A DNA stretch of 64,000 nucleotides from RUG023 sp900315435 (GCA_902788205.1 CADAJJ010000003.1:1-64000); one strand, 5' to 3'; positions 32,703-41,776 are shown, counted from the stretch's first letter. The notes: generated from the letters alone by a model not told the origin. Made by a program: numbers and translations.

Positions 32703-33590
32703 ATGAAGATTGCGTTTATTGGTCTTGGTATCATGGGCAAGCCCATGGTTCGCAACTTGCTGAAGCATGGTAATGAAGTCTGGGTCTATGACCTGAATCA
32801 GGCGAACATCGATGCCGTCACCAAAGATGGTGCCCACGCCGGCACCAGCAACGCCGACATCATCGAGAAATGCCCGGTCGTGATCACCATGGTACCGAAC
32901 GGCCCTCAGGTCGAGCAGGTCGTTCTCGCCAAGGGTGGTATGCTTGACCACGCCAAAGCCGGACAGGTTCTGATCGACATGTCTTCCATCGCTCCGACTG
33001 TCAGCCAGAAGGTCTGCGCCGCCTGTGCGGAGAAGGGCGTGAAGATGCTGGATGCTCCGGTTTCCGGTGGCGAGCCGAAGGCAATCGACGGGACGCTTTC
33101 CATCATGGTCGGTGGCGACAAGGCCCTGTTCGACGAGTACCAGCCCCTGCTTCTGCAGATGGGCGCCAGCGCTGTCTGGTGTGGACCGATTGGTGCCGGC
33201 AACACCACGAAGCTGGCCAACCAGATCATCGTTGCCGTCAACATCGCCGCTTGTGCCGAAGCCTACACCATGGTCAAGAAGGCCGGTGTCGACCCGAACC
33301 TGGTCTTTGCCGCCATCAAGGGCGGTCTGGCAGGCAGCACGGTCATGAACGCCAAGGTGCCGATGATGATCGACGACAACTTCAAGCCGGGCTTCCGCAT
33401 TGACCTCCATATCAAGGACCTGAACAATGCCATCGAGACCGGACACAAGGTTGGCGCTCCGCTTCCGTTGACCGTCGAGGTCCAGGAGATGCTGGAGAAC
33501 CTGCACTTTGACGGCTGTGGCGCGGATGACCACAGCGCTCTGGCAAAGTACTACGCCAAGATTTCCGGTACCAAGATCAGCAACAAGTAA
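32703..33590 (+). CDS. garR: 2-hydroxy-3-oxopropionate (tartronate semialdehyde) reductase
   Basis: NAD(P)H-dependent beta-hydroxyacid dehydrogenase of 295 residues. Dinucleotide loop GLGIMGKPMVRNLLKHG is at the N-terminus, the substrate loop DAPVSGGEPKAIDGTLSIMVGG is near 118, and the catalytic lysine is in GAGNTTKLANQI near 170. The exact pattern suits GarR/GlxR, which makes D-glycerate from tartronate semialdehyde. AGGAAGGAG precedes the ATG 26 bases after the DapA-like gene, so both are in one operon. A strong terminator follows. Confidence 0.92.
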   Translation: MKIAFIGLGIMGKPMVRNLLKHGNEVWVYDLNQANIDAVTKDGAHAGTSNADIIEKCPVVITMVPNGPQVEQVVLAKGGMLDHAKAGQVLIDMSSIAPTVSQKVCAACAEKGVKMLDAPVSGGEPKAIDGTLSIMVGGDKALFDEYQPLLLQMGASAVWCGPIGAGNTTKLANQIIVAVNIAACAEAYTMVKKAGVDPNLVFAAIKGGLAGSTVMNAKVPMMIDDNFKPGFRIDLHIKDLNNAIETGHKVGAPLPLTVEVQEMLENLHFDGCGADDHSALAKYYAKISGTKISNK

Positions 33591-33616
33591 CTGGTTTCTA
33601 GTCGTTGTTGCTCTTG

Positions 33617-33645
33617 CGCCCATCGGTTTTCCGGTGGGCGTTTTT
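33617..33645 (+). terminator. Terminator of the DapA-like/garR operon
   Basis: CGCCCATCGG-TTTT-CCGGTGGGCG (one G-T pair) followed by TTTTT. Confidence 0.9.
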
Positions 33646-33653
33646 GCTGGCGA

Positions 33654-33682
33654 TATACAACTTTCTTTCCGTAAGCTACAAT
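33654..33682 (+). promoter_or_regulatory. Promoter of garD (first copy), predicted leaderless
   Basis: TATACA, 17 bases and TACAAT, with six bases before the ATG at 33689 and no ribosome site. Confidence 0.55.
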
Positions 33683-33688
33683 GGGATC

Positions 33689-35197
33689 ATGCCTGCAACC
33701 ATAAAAATCAACGAGAAAGATACTGTCGCCATCGCTCTGCGCGACTTGAGAAAAGGCGAGAAGGTCGAGGGGGACGTCATCCTGCTGGAAGATATCCCCC
33801 AAGCGCATAAGATCGCCCTGTGCGACAGGGAAAAGGGTGCGCCCGTCATCCGCTACGGTGTGGTGCTCGGTTTCTTGACCCAGCCGATACGCAAGGGGGA
33901 ATGGATCAACGAGCACAAGATGGCGGTTGCTCCTTCCCCGGATTTGGCCAGCCTCGTGTGGGGTACCGATGTCCATGTCCGTCTGCCGCATCCCAGGCGG
34001 ACGACATGGAGGGGATATTCGGTCCCAGGACAGCGGTGGGCAGGCAGCCGCAACATTCTCGCCATTACCAGTACGGTCCAGTGCTGCCAGGGTGTGGTGG
34101 ACGCGGCGGTGCGGAAAATGAAGGAGGAACTGCTCGCGAAGTATCCGCACGTGGATGATATCGTGGCACTGAACCATGTGTATGGTTGCGGCATCGACGT
34201 CAATGCACCGGGTAGCGAGATACCCGTCCGGACCATCAGGAACCTGATGCACAACCCGAATTTTGGTGGCCAGTTGTTTGTCGTCAGTCTCGGGTGCGAG
34301 CACCTCAGACCCGATTTGCTACTCTCGGAAAGCGAGAACAACCCGGGGAACGTGATTGTCCTGCAGAAGCAGCATGGGTTTGCCGGTATGCTTGAGGCGA
34401 TGATGGAGATGGCGGAGAAGAAACTCGCCATCCTTGAGTCGCGGAGAAGAGAAGAGCTTCCCCTATCCAGACTCCTTGTCGGTTTCCAGTGCGGTGGCAG
34501 CGATGCCTTCAGCGGGATTGCCGCAAACCCAGCTGCAGGGTATGCCAGTGACCTTCTGGTGAGCGAAGGGGCGGGATCGATGTTCAGCGAGGTGACCGAG
34601 GTCCGGGATGGAGCGGATAAGCTTGCTGCCCGCTGCATCGATGAAGCGACCTTCAGGAAACTGGTTCATGAACTGGATTGGTACGACAAATACCTTGCCC
34701 GCGGAGGGATGGACCGGGACGGAAACCCGACTCCTGGCAATAAAGCCGGCGGGCTTTCCAATATCGTGGAGAAGGCGATGGGTTCGATTGCCAAGAGTGG
34801 CAGCGCTCCGATCGTCGATGTGCTTGCAAGTGGGGAGCGTGCCACCAAGGGGGGCTTGATGTTTGCCGCCACCAGCGCCAACGACGTGATTTGCGGTCCC
34901 AGCCAACTTGCCAGCGGTATGGCCCTCGAAGTCTTCATGACGGGACGTGGCACTCCCTACGGTTTGGCCGAGGCCCCGGTGATCAAAGTCTCTACCAGAT
35001 ACGAGCTGAAGGAGATGTGGCCTGACCTGATTGATATAGACGCTGGTTATGTCGAGACAGGCGAGAAGACGATCCAAGAGGTGGGCGAAGAGCTTTTCAA
35101 CCTGATTCTTGATGTTGCCAGCGGAGAAAAACCAAAGGTGGAACAGCTTGGGCTTTCCAACTATATCTGCCTGTTGAACCCTGCTCCGCTCGAATAA
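33689..35197 (+). CDS. garD: Galactarate dehydratase-like enzyme, first copy
   Basis: The 502-residue protein has the UxaA/GarD two-domain layout: an N-terminal SAF domain (about 1-95, with DTVAIALRDL, PQAHKIAL and GEWINEH) and a catalytic region with HVDDIVALNHVYGCGIDVNAP (about 155-175), VGFQCGGSDAFSGIAANPA (about 265-285), FSEVTEVRDGADKL and GRGTPYGLAEAPVIK near the C-terminus. E. coli GarD dehydrates galactarate to 5-keto-4-deoxyglucarate with iron. By eye this copy is more diverged from E. coli than the one at 53339 (for example YVETGEKT versus IATGE), so its substrate may differ. The ATG is directly behind a promoter. Confidence 0.9.
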   Translation: MPATIKINEKDTVAIALRDLRKGEKVEGDVILLEDIPQAHKIALCDREKGAPVIRYGVVLGFLTQPIRKGEWINEHKMAVAPSPDLASLVWGTDVHVRLPHPRRTTWRGYSVPGQRWAGSRNILAITSTVQCCQGVVDAAVRKMKEELLAKYPHVDDIVALNHVYGCGIDVNAPGSEIPVRTIRNLMHNPNFGGQLFVVSLGCEHLRPDLLLSESENNPGNVIVLQKQHGFAGMLEAMMEMAEKKLAILESRRREELPLSRLLVGFQCGGSDAFSGIAANPAAGYASDLLVSEGAGSMFSEVTEVRDGADKLAARCIDEATFRKLVHELDWYDKYLARGGMDRDGNPTPGNKAGGLSNIVEKAMGSIAKSGSAPIVDVLASGERATKGGLMFAATSANDVICGPSQLASGMALEVFMTGRGTPYGLAEAPVIKVSTRYELKEMWPDLIDIDAGYVETGEKTIQEVGEELFNLILDVASGEKPKVEQLGLSNYICLLNPAPLE

Positions 35198-35490
35198 TGG
35201 TTGCATGGAACATCTCTGTACAGGTGGTTGAACCTCAAAGAACCATACGAGTGTGAATGAGGGCATGGTATCTCACGGTTGCAAGCAGCAATCAAACAAG
35301 AAAAGGCAACATCCCTTCTGTTTGGCCGTATCCGCTTGCGGTTTCCGGGATACGTTGTCTTTTTTCCCTATAAATCACGAAATCTTCCGCAAGTCCAAGC
35401 TGGCTGTTTTACAAAATTCTGTTTTGCTTTCAAATAAAATGCAAATCTTTTATAAAATGCTTGTAAATATCAAGAAAAATATAATTTTGA

Positions 35491-35520
35491 TTGACAGTTT
35501 GAAATAACTGGGCAGATACT
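35491..35520 (+). promoter_or_regulatory. Promoter of the glucarate dehydratase/transporter operon
   Basis: Perfect TTGACA, 18 bases and GATACT, within AT-rich sequence. Confidence 0.55.
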
Positions 35521-35544
35521 GTGAGAGTGATGCAATTCTCTCAC
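35521..35544 (+). repeat. Perfect 7-base inverted repeat at the predicted transcript start
   Basis: GTGAGAG, ten bases, CTCTCAC. It directly follows the -10 box, so it would be an operator overlapping the start point or a 5' hairpin that protects the transcript. Confidence 0.5.
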
Positions 35545-35697
35545 CAATTGTTGGCCATGTTGACTTTTATCCGGTGGAGACGTTGTGTCGGCATGTGCTC
35601 GTATCCTGGGGGTCGGAGACTATATTTCTCCTGGTTCCTCGATTAGGATAAGGGCGGATGGATTACACAAGATTATCTTGGCCTCGGGAGGAAAGAC

Positions 35698-37026
35698 ATG
35701 GTTCCCTATGTAACTGAAATGGAAGTCTATCCGGTAGCCGGACACGACTCGATGCTGCTGAATCTGAGCGGTGCTCATGCTCCGTATTTCACCCGCAATA
35801 TCGTTATCCTGACCGATAGCCAGGGCAACAAGGGCCTTGGGGAAGTTCCGGGTGTCGGCAAGGTCACCAAGGCTCTGGAGGATGTGAGAGAGGCGGTGCT
35901 CGGCACCCGCATCTCCGACTACCGCCAGACCCTGCAGAAGGTGAAGGCGATGCTCGGAAGCGACAAGGATGACGAACGTGGCAACCAGACCTTCGACCAG
36001 AGAACCGGCATTCACGTCCTGACTGCCATCGAGGCTCCGCTTCTTGACTTGCTTGGCCAGTGGCTGGAGATGCCGGTTGCCCAGTTGCTCGGTGACGGAC
36101 AGCAGAGGGAAAAGGTCAAATGCCTTGGCTACCTGTTCTTTGTCGGTGACCGGACCAAGACCACATTACCGTATTTGACCGAAGAGGATTCTTCCTGCCA
36201 GTGGTACCGTATCCGCCATGACAAGGCGATGGATCCTGATTCGGTGGTGGCGCTGGCCAAGGCTGCCCGCGAGAAGTATGGCTTCCATGACTTCAAGCTG
36301 AAGGGTGGCGTTCTGAAGGGGAGCGAGGAGATGCGATCCATCAGGGCCCTGAAGGCTGCTTTCCCCGATGCCCGTATGACCCTTGACCCGAACGGTGGTT
36401 GGGGTTTGGACGAGGCGGTCGAGCTCTGCAAGGACATGCATGGGATCCTGACCTATTGCGAGGATCCCTGTGGTGCCGAGCATGGATACTCGGGCCGTGA
36501 GATCATGAGCGAGTTCCGGCGCCGTACCGGCATGCCGACCGCCACCAACATGATTGATACTGATTGGAGACAATTCGGACATTGCCTGGAGTTGCAGTCC
36601 GTCGACATCCCGCTCGCCGACTGCCATTTCTGGACGATGCAGGGGGCGGTTCGCGTCGGGCAGCTCTGTAATGAGTTCGGCCTTACTTGGGGTTCCCATT
36701 CCAACAACCACTTTGACATCTCGCTTGCCATGATCGCTCAGGTAGGTGCGGCGGTTCCGGGCAACCCGACCGCCATCGACACCCATTGGATCTGGCAGGA
36801 AGGTATCGAGCACCTGACCAAGCATCCGTACCAGATCGAGGATGGCTTTTTGACTGTCGACCCGAAGAAGCCTGGTCTTGGCATCGAGCCGGATATGGAA
36901 TCAATCAAGAAGGCGCACAAGCTCTACATGGAGAACAACCTGAGTGTCCGTGACGACGCCATGGCGATGCAGTTCCTGATTCCGGGCTGGAAGTTCGATC
37001 CGAAGAGACCCTGTATGGTCCGCTAA
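35698..37026 (+). CDS. gudD: Glucarate dehydratase, first copy
   Basis: Enolase-superfamily enzyme of 442 residues, very close by eye to E. coli GudD along its whole length (PVAGHDSMLLNLSGAHAP, FDQRTGIHVLTAIEA, WQEG, ending KRPCMVR). Residues for abstraction and metal binding are in place: lysine in DFKLKGG (about 203), Asp in TLDPNGGW (about 231), Glu in CEDPCG (about 261), Asn in ATNMIDTDWRQ (about 288) and His in GSHSNNHFDIS (about 338). It converts D-glucarate (and idarate) to 5-keto-4-deoxyglucarate. A ribosome site GGGAGG precedes the ATG. First gene of a five-gene operon with the transporter. Confidence 0.94.
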   Translation: MVPYVTEMEVYPVAGHDSMLLNLSGAHAPYFTRNIVILTDSQGNKGLGEVPGVGKVTKALEDVREAVLGTRISDYRQTLQKVKAMLGSDKDDERGNQTFDQRTGIHVLTAIEAPLLDLLGQWLEMPVAQLLGDGQQREKVKCLGYLFFVGDRTKTTLPYLTEEDSSCQWYRIRHDKAMDPDSVVALAKAAREKYGFHDFKLKGGVLKGSEEMRSIRALKAAFPDARMTLDPNGGWGLDEAVELCKDMHGILTYCEDPCGAEHGYSGREIMSEFRRRTGMPTATNMIDTDWRQFGHCLELQSVDIPLADCHFWTMQGAVRVGQLCNEFGLTWGSHSNNHFDISLAMIAQVGAAVPGNPTAIDTHWIWQEGIEHLTKHPYQIEDGFLTVDPKKPGLGIEPDMESIKKAHKLYMENNLSVRDDAMAMQFLIPGWKFDPKRPCMVR

Positions 37027-37067
37027 ACATGTGAGAATGTGCCGGTTTTCGGCGCGTAGGAGGTTAT

Positions 37068-38054
37068 ATGAAGAAAGTATTGGCTATGGTCGCGTTGCTC
37101 GGGCTCTTGGCCACGACCCTGTCCGCAAACGGTCAGCAAGAGGGAACCCAGAATGCCGCTTCAAGTGGCGTGGATTGGCCGAAGCAGCCAATCAATATCG
37201 TCGTCGCGTTCGGTGCTGGTGGAAATTCCGACTACAACACTCGTGCGCTTGCCAAGTATTTGCAGAAAGATCTTGGACAGCCGATTGTCGTTACGAACGT
37301 TTCCGGTTCCGGCGGAACGATTGGCGCCAACCAGGTAAAGGGTGCGAAGCCGGATGGGTACACCGTCTTGTGTTCCCAGGTTTCAATGAACGTCGCCCGT
37401 GTCGTCGGTCTGACCGACTATGCCGCCGAGGCATTTGAACCCGCTTGTGTTTTCTCCCAAGGTTCTGACGAGGTGCTGGTTGCCAATGCCGATACCGGAT
37501 GGAAAACCTACGAGGATATGTTCAATGCCACTATCGCAGAGCCAGGCAAATACCGCCTGACCTCCAATGCTGGCGCTTCCACCCAGTGGATTGCCGTCGC
37601 GCTGACCAAGGCTGGAGCCAAGTTCAACATCGTTCCTTCCGGTGGTTCCGGCGAGCGCCTGAAACTGTTGCTTGGCAAGCATGTTGACGTGATCGCCATG
37701 CCGTACAACATGGTCAAGGATTACGTGGACAAGGGGCAGTTTGTCATTCTCGCTACCGATTCTCCGAAGCGTCCGTACAACTTGCCCGAAGTTCCGACTT
37801 TGAAGGAGAAGGGCGTCGACTGTGAGTATTACTACTACAACACCTTCTTTTTCCCGAAGGGGACCGACAAGGCGATTGTCGACAAGTTTGCGAAGGCCTG
37901 CCAGAACGTCATCGAGAACAATCCTGACTATGCAAAGGATCTCGAGGGATTCATGCAGCCGAAGGTCTATCTTGGACCCGAAGAGACTGCCAAATACTAC
38001 AGTGATGAGCTTGCCCACTTGATGAAGTATCAGGCTGATTTCCAGGCGAAATAA
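37068..38054 (+). CDS. tctC: Tripartite tricarboxylate-type transporter substrate-binding protein TctC
   Basis: Periplasmic solute-binding protein of 328 residues. The signal peptide (about 1-23) ends LSA before NGQQEG. Family motifs are QPINIVVAFGAGGNSDYNTRALAKYLQKDLGQPIVVTNVSG-like (seen at about 42-82), GGTIGANQVKGAKPDGYT near 85 and VPTLKEKGVD near 240. TctC proteins bind carboxylated substrates between two lobes. Located directly after glucarate dehydratase and before the membrane parts, it is expected to bind glucarate or galactarate; that substrate is inferred from context. GGAGG precedes the ATG. Confidence 0.92.
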   Translation: MKKVLAMVALLGLLATTLSANGQQEGTQNAASSGVDWPKQPINIVVAFGAGGNSDYNTRALAKYLQKDLGQPIVVTNVSGSGGTIGANQVKGAKPDGYTVLCSQVSMNVARVVGLTDYAAEAFEPACVFSQGSDEVLVANADTGWKTYEDMFNATIAEPGKYRLTSNAGASTQWIAVALTKAGAKFNIVPSGGSGERLKLLLGKHVDVIAMPYNMVKDYVDKGQFVILATDSPKRPYNLPEVPTLKEKGVDCEYYYYNTFFFPKGTDKAIVDKFAKACQNVIENNPDYAKDLEGFMQPKVYLGPEETAKYYSDELAHLMKYQADFQAK

Positions 38055-38129
38055 GTATCATGGGGCTGTCTCGAAGATGTTTCGGGGCAGCCTCAGTCGT
38101 TTCTTTACTTTTCGTAATCGAGGTTTCCC

Positions 38130-38648
38130 ATGAAACTAAACAGAGAGATGAAAGTTGCGCTGTTTTTCATCTGCTTTGCCATTTTCTATCTGGTCATGAC
38201 CACGCAGATCCAGACGAAAGATCTGTACAGCACGGTTGGTCTGAACTCCAAGTCCATGCCAAAACTCTATGGCGTGTTGATGATTGTCCTGGGTGTCATC
38301 CTGTTTGTCACCTCCTACCTGAAACAAAGGAAGCAGACCGCGCCTGAAGAAAAGAAGCCGGTGACCATGATCAAGCTTTTCGGCCGTGATGTGCCTAGAG
38401 GCAAGGTCTATCTGGTTGCTTCCATTCTTTTGTTTGCTTTTTACGCTGGCACGTACTCGTTGCTTGGCTTTGTGCTCTCTGGGTTCATCTACCTGACCCT
38501 GATGATTCTGCTGTTGACCCCGCAGAGGCTCAAATCGAGAAAGACGACGATATTCACCGCCTTGTTTTCGTTTGTGTTTGTGTATGCCCTTTATCTGATC
38601 TTCACCAGGGTTCTGTCGATGATGCTGCCACGTGGCATGCTGGGATAA
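38130..38648 (+). CDS. tctB: Tripartite tricarboxylate-type transporter small membrane subunit TctB
   Basis: The 172-residue integral membrane protein has four predicted helices (about 8-26, 47-67, 90-120, 133-165), the usual TctB topology. Sequence conservation in TctB is low, so the call rests on size, topology and the gene order tctC-tctB-tctA. KLYGVLMIVLGVILFVTSYLKQRK forms helix 2 with a basic cytosolic end. The ribosome site is GAGGT. Confidence 0.88.
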   Translation: MKLNREMKVALFFICFAIFYLVMTTQIQTKDLYSTVGLNSKSMPKLYGVLMIVLGVILFVTSYLKQRKQTAPEEKKPVTMIKLFGRDVPRGKVYLVASILLFAFYAGTYSLLGFVLSGFIYLTLMILLLTPQRLKSRKTTIFTALFSFVFVYALYLIFTRVLSMMLPRGMLG

Positions 38649-38661
38649 GGAGGGAGCCTCT

Positions 38662-40185
38662 ATGATGTCGTTACTCGGTCAAGGTGTGTTGACGGTTGTA
38701 GGGAATCCCGGCATCCTGCTGGCGATGTTCGTTGGCGTGTTCATCGGTATCATCTTTGGTGCCCTTCCTGGCCTGACTACGGTCGCGTGTCTGTCCATGT
38801 TCCTGCCGGTTACCTATGTGATGAGCCAGGAAATGGGACTTTCCATGCTGACAGCCATCTATATCGGCGGTATGTCCGGTGGATTGGTTTCGGCAATTCT
38901 CCTGAATATTCCGGGGACTCCGAGTTCCATCGCAACTTGCTTTGACGGTACTCCGATGGCAAAGAAAGGCCTGGCGGGCAAAGCGCTTGGCACGGGTGTG
39001 TTCGCCTCTATCGTCGGCAACTTCATTGGCGTGCTCGCCATGATTTTCATTTCTCCTCCACTGGCGGCGGCGACGCTCCAGTTCGGACCGTGGGAGAACT
39101 TCGGCGTGACGCTGTTCGCCCTGACTTTGATTGCATCCCTGTGTGGCAAGAACATCTATACCGGCTTGCTTTCGGCTGTCTTCGGCATGATGTTCAGCAC
39201 TATCGGTCTGGACAAGATCGACAGTTCCCAGCGTTTTACCTTTGGATTCAATTCTCTGACTACCGGTTTCGGCCTGTTGACTGTGCTGGTAGGCATGTAC
39301 GCCGTCAGCGAGGTGCTCAAGACCGCATCGAGCGACCAACAGGAGGGGAAGGTCAACGAGGACTTCCATATGCATGGCTTGGGGCTGACGGGAACGGAAA
39401 TCAAGTCCCAGTCCTGGAACCTGTTGCGTTCTTCCCTGATTGGTCTTGCCATCGGCATCCTGCCTGGCATTGGTGGTTCGACCGCAAACATCATCGCCTA
39501 TTCGGTGGCCAAGAGTTCCAGCAAATACCCGGAGAAATTCGGTACTGGCATCATTGACGGAATCTGTGCCTCGGAATCGGCAAACAACGCATCCGTAGGT
39601 GGCGCCATGATTCCCTTGCTTACCCTAGGTATTCCGGGCGATGGCTCGACGGCCTTGTTGCTAGGCGGATTCATGTTGCATGGACTGCAACCTGGACCGC
39701 TTCTTTTCCAGAACAATGGCTCAATCGTCTATTCCATTTTCGCATCCATGTTGATTTCCACCGTGATGATGGGCGTCATCATGTACCTGTGCATGAGGGC
39801 TTTCGTAAAGATTCTGAAAGTTCCTTCATTCATCCTGATTCCCTGCATCATCGTCCTTTGCTCGATTGGCGCGTATACCTTGAATTACCGAACCTTCGAT
39901 ATTTGGGCCCTGCTGTTCTTCGGCATCATTGGTCTTGGGATGGCAACTGCGAAGGTTCCGCTTCCTCCGTTCATTCTTGGTTTCATTCTTGGGTCCGATT
40001 TCGAGGTGAATCTCAGGACTGGACTCCAGTATGCCGCTAGCGACCACTTGATGCTGTTGCATCGTCCCATTGCATTGACCTTCGTGGTTCTTGCCGTTGT
40101 GTTCCTGGTTATTTCCATCATGAAATTGCGCGCGCAGAACAAGCGCGAACTTGCCATGCAGAAGGAAGGAGGTGGTGCTGTATGA
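38662..40185 (+). CDS. tctA: Tripartite tricarboxylate-type transporter large permease TctA
   Basis: Large membrane subunit of 507 residues with about 11-12 helices. Two copies of the family glycine motif are present: GALPGLTTVACLSMFLPVTY-like near 32-50 and GILPGIGGSTANIIAYSVAK near 263-282; SAILLNIPGTPSSIATCFDG near 85 and LGIPGDGSTALLLGGFMLHGLQPGP near 330 are also typical. Uptake is driven by an ion gradient, not ATP. ATG 38662 (start MMSLLGQG) has GGAGGG eight bases away; an earlier in-frame codon overlaps tctB. The stop overlaps the next dehydratase gene (ATGA). Confidence 0.94.
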   Translation: MMSLLGQGVLTVVGNPGILLAMFVGVFIGIIFGALPGLTTVACLSMFLPVTYVMSQEMGLSMLTAIYIGGMSGGLVSAILLNIPGTPSSIATCFDGTPMAKKGLAGKALGTGVFASIVGNFIGVLAMIFISPPLAAATLQFGPWENFGVTLFALTLIASLCGKNIYTGLLSAVFGMMFSTIGLDKIDSSQRFTFGFNSLTTGFGLLTVLVGMYAVSEVLKTASSDQQEGKVNEDFHMHGLGLTGTEIKSQSWNLLRSSLIGLAIGILPGIGGSTANIIAYSVAKSSSKYPEKFGTGIIDGICASESANNASVGGAMIPLLTLGIPGDGSTALLLGGFMLHGLQPGPLLFQNNGSIVYSIFASMLISTVMMGVIMYLCMRAFVKILKVPSFILIPCIIVLCSIGAYTLNYRTFDIWALLFFGIIGLGMATAKVPLPPFILGFILGSDFEVNLRTGLQYAASDHLMLLHRPIALTFVVLAVVFLVISIMKLRAQNKRELAMQKEGGGAV

Positions 40186-41513
40186 TGAAGACTCCGATTG
40201 TAACTGATATGAAAGTCATCCCGGTCGCGGGATATGACTCGATGCTGCTTTCTCTTTCCGGATGTCATGCGCCGTACTATACGCGCAACCTGGTCATTCT
40301 GAAGGACAACAGCGGCAATACCGGTGTGGGCGAGGTCCATGGAGGTCTTGCGATCAAGCAGAGCCTTGAGGCCGCCATCCCGTTCGTCGTGGGCAGGCCG
40401 ATTGGCGAGTACCGCCAGATCATCGGCAACCTTGCCGGCGTCCACAACAAGACTGCCAACGCCGAGAGCCTGCAGAACCTGGACCTTTCCAAGCTGAAGG
40501 ATATCGTCCATGGCGAGACTGCCATCGAGGCGGCCCTGCTGGACCTGATGGGCAAGTTCCTGGGCTGTCCGGCTTGCGACCTGCTTGGGGATGGAAGGCA
40601 GCGCTCTGACGTGACGATTCTTGGATACCTTTTCTATATCGAGGACACGAAGAAGACCGACCTGCCCTATATCGACGAGTCTTCTTCTTCCAACCCATGG
40701 TACCGGATCCGTCGCAAACCCCACATGACTCCTGCCTCGATTGTGGAGGAGGCGGAGGCCCTGCATGAAGTGTATGGCTTCGAGAACTTCAAGCTGAAGG
40801 GTGGTGTCCTGCGGGGTGAGGAGGAGATGGAGGCGATCGAGGCGGTCGCGAGCCGTTTCCCGAAGGCAAGGGTGAATATCGACCCGAACGGGGCCTGGAA
40901 GCTCAAGGACGCCATCCGTCTTTGCAAAGGTTCCTCGCTGACCTATGCCGAGGATCCCTGTGGTACTGAGAGCGGATACTCGGGAAGAGAGACCATGGCC
41001 GAGTTCAAGGAGGCGACCGGGAAACCGACTGCCACCAACATGATCGCCACAGACTGGAGACAGCTGAAGCACGCCATCATCGAGAAAAGCGTCGACATCG
41101 TTCTTGCCGACCCCCATTTCTGGGGTATGGCTGGTTCGATTCGCTGCTCGCAGATTCTTGCAGACTGGGGCCTGACCTGGGGTTCCCATTCCAACAACCA
41201 CTTCGACATCACGCTTGCCCAGTATGTGCAGTGCGCCGCGGCGGCGAAGGGGGACATCACTGCCCTGGACACCCACTGGATCTGGCAGGAAGGCCATGAC
41301 GAGCTGACCAACAACCCGCCGAAAATTGTAGGAGGCAAGGTCCATGTGGGCGACGCTCCCGGCCTTGGCATCGAGGTCAATATGGACAAGGTGATGAAAG
41401 CCAACGAGCTGTATCGCAAACTTTCTTATTGGGACAGGAATGATGCCATCAGCATGCAATACCTGATTCCGAACTGGAAGTTCGATTCGAAGATGCCCTG
41501 CATGGTCCGCTGA
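40182..41513 (+). CDS. gudX: Glucarate dehydratase-like enzyme, second copy
   Basis: The 443-residue paralogue of the enzyme at 35698 keeps the same chemistry: FKLKGG lysine (about 206), NIDPNGAW Asp (about 234), AEDPCG Glu (about 263), ATNMIATDWRQ Asn (about 290) and GSHSNNHFDIT His (about 340). It differs most in residues 60-125, where the stretch preceding TAIEAALLDLMGKFLGCPACD replaces the GudD sequence. E. coli also has a divergent copy, GudX, next to GudD, whose activity is lower and whose true substrate is uncertain. Four-base overlap with tctA shows co-translation with the transporter. The last gene of the operon. Confidence 0.9.
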   Translation: MMKTPIVTDMKVIPVAGYDSMLLSLSGCHAPYYTRNLVILKDNSGNTGVGEVHGGLAIKQSLEAAIPFVVGRPIGEYRQIIGNLAGVHNKTANAESLQNLDLSKLKDIVHGETAIEAALLDLMGKFLGCPACDLLGDGRQRSDVTILGYLFYIEDTKKTDLPYIDESSSSNPWYRIRRKPHMTPASIVEEAEALHEVYGFENFKLKGGVLRGEEEMEAIEAVASRFPKARVNIDPNGAWKLKDAIRLCKGSSLTYAEDPCGTESGYSGRETMAEFKEATGKPTATNMIATDWRQLKHAIIEKSVDIVLADPHFWGMAGSIRCSQILADWGLTWGSHSNNHFDITLAQYVQCAAAAKGDITALDTHWIWQEGHDELTNNPPKIVGGKVHVGDAPGLGIEVNMDKVMKANELYRKLSYWDRNDAISMQYLIPNWKFDSKMPCMVR

Positions 41514-41652
41514 ACACTGTGGTGAAGCGTATGTTTTTGTTTCTTGAAATTTGGTGCATGACATACATGCTTCAATTCGGAGTTGCGTGTTGAAGCATCA
41601 TGTGAAATACCGGAAGGCGCCGCACTTGTCGTGACCGCCTTCCAGTCAAGAC

Positions 41653-41682
41653 GATAGCCGCTCTTTTACGGGCGGCTATCTT
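41653..41682 (+). terminator. Terminator of the glucarate operon
   Basis: GATAGCCGC and GCGGCTATC form a perfect 9-base stem with a 10-base loop, followed by TTG. The remainder of 41514-41793 has no gene. Confidence 0.7.
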
Positions 41683-41732
41683 GCCATTTGGGCAATGGCT
41701 GTCGAAATGTCGGCATCCACTCAATCACATAC

Positions 41733-41776
41733 AAAAAGGCCAGACATGCATGGTATCGCACCCGCATGTCTGGCTC
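41733..41776 (-). terminator. Terminator of ackA
   Basis: On the minus strand AGCCAGACATGC pairs with GCATGTCTGGC across a 14-base loop and is followed by CTTTTTG. Confidence 0.8.

Larger units (their letters stand above)
35198..35697 (+). promoter_or_regulatory. 500-base AT-rich regulatory region before the glucarate dehydratase operon
   Basis: The region contains no convincing gene. An AT-rich block at 35400-35490 has a CAAAA-N5-TTTTG palindrome (35412-35426) and two ATAAAATGC repeats 18 bases apart (35434-35442, 35452-35460). A promoter follows at 35491-35520 and then a GTGAGAG/CTCTCAC hairpin. From the predicted transcript start there are about 170 bases of leader before ATG 35698, ending in GGGAGGAAAGAC. 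Confidence 0.55.

Noticed and set aside
35253..35507. 84-codon frame in the region before the glucarate operon
   Set aside because: AT-rich sequence with no ribosome site and a translation without fold-like pattern; it also covers the promoter.
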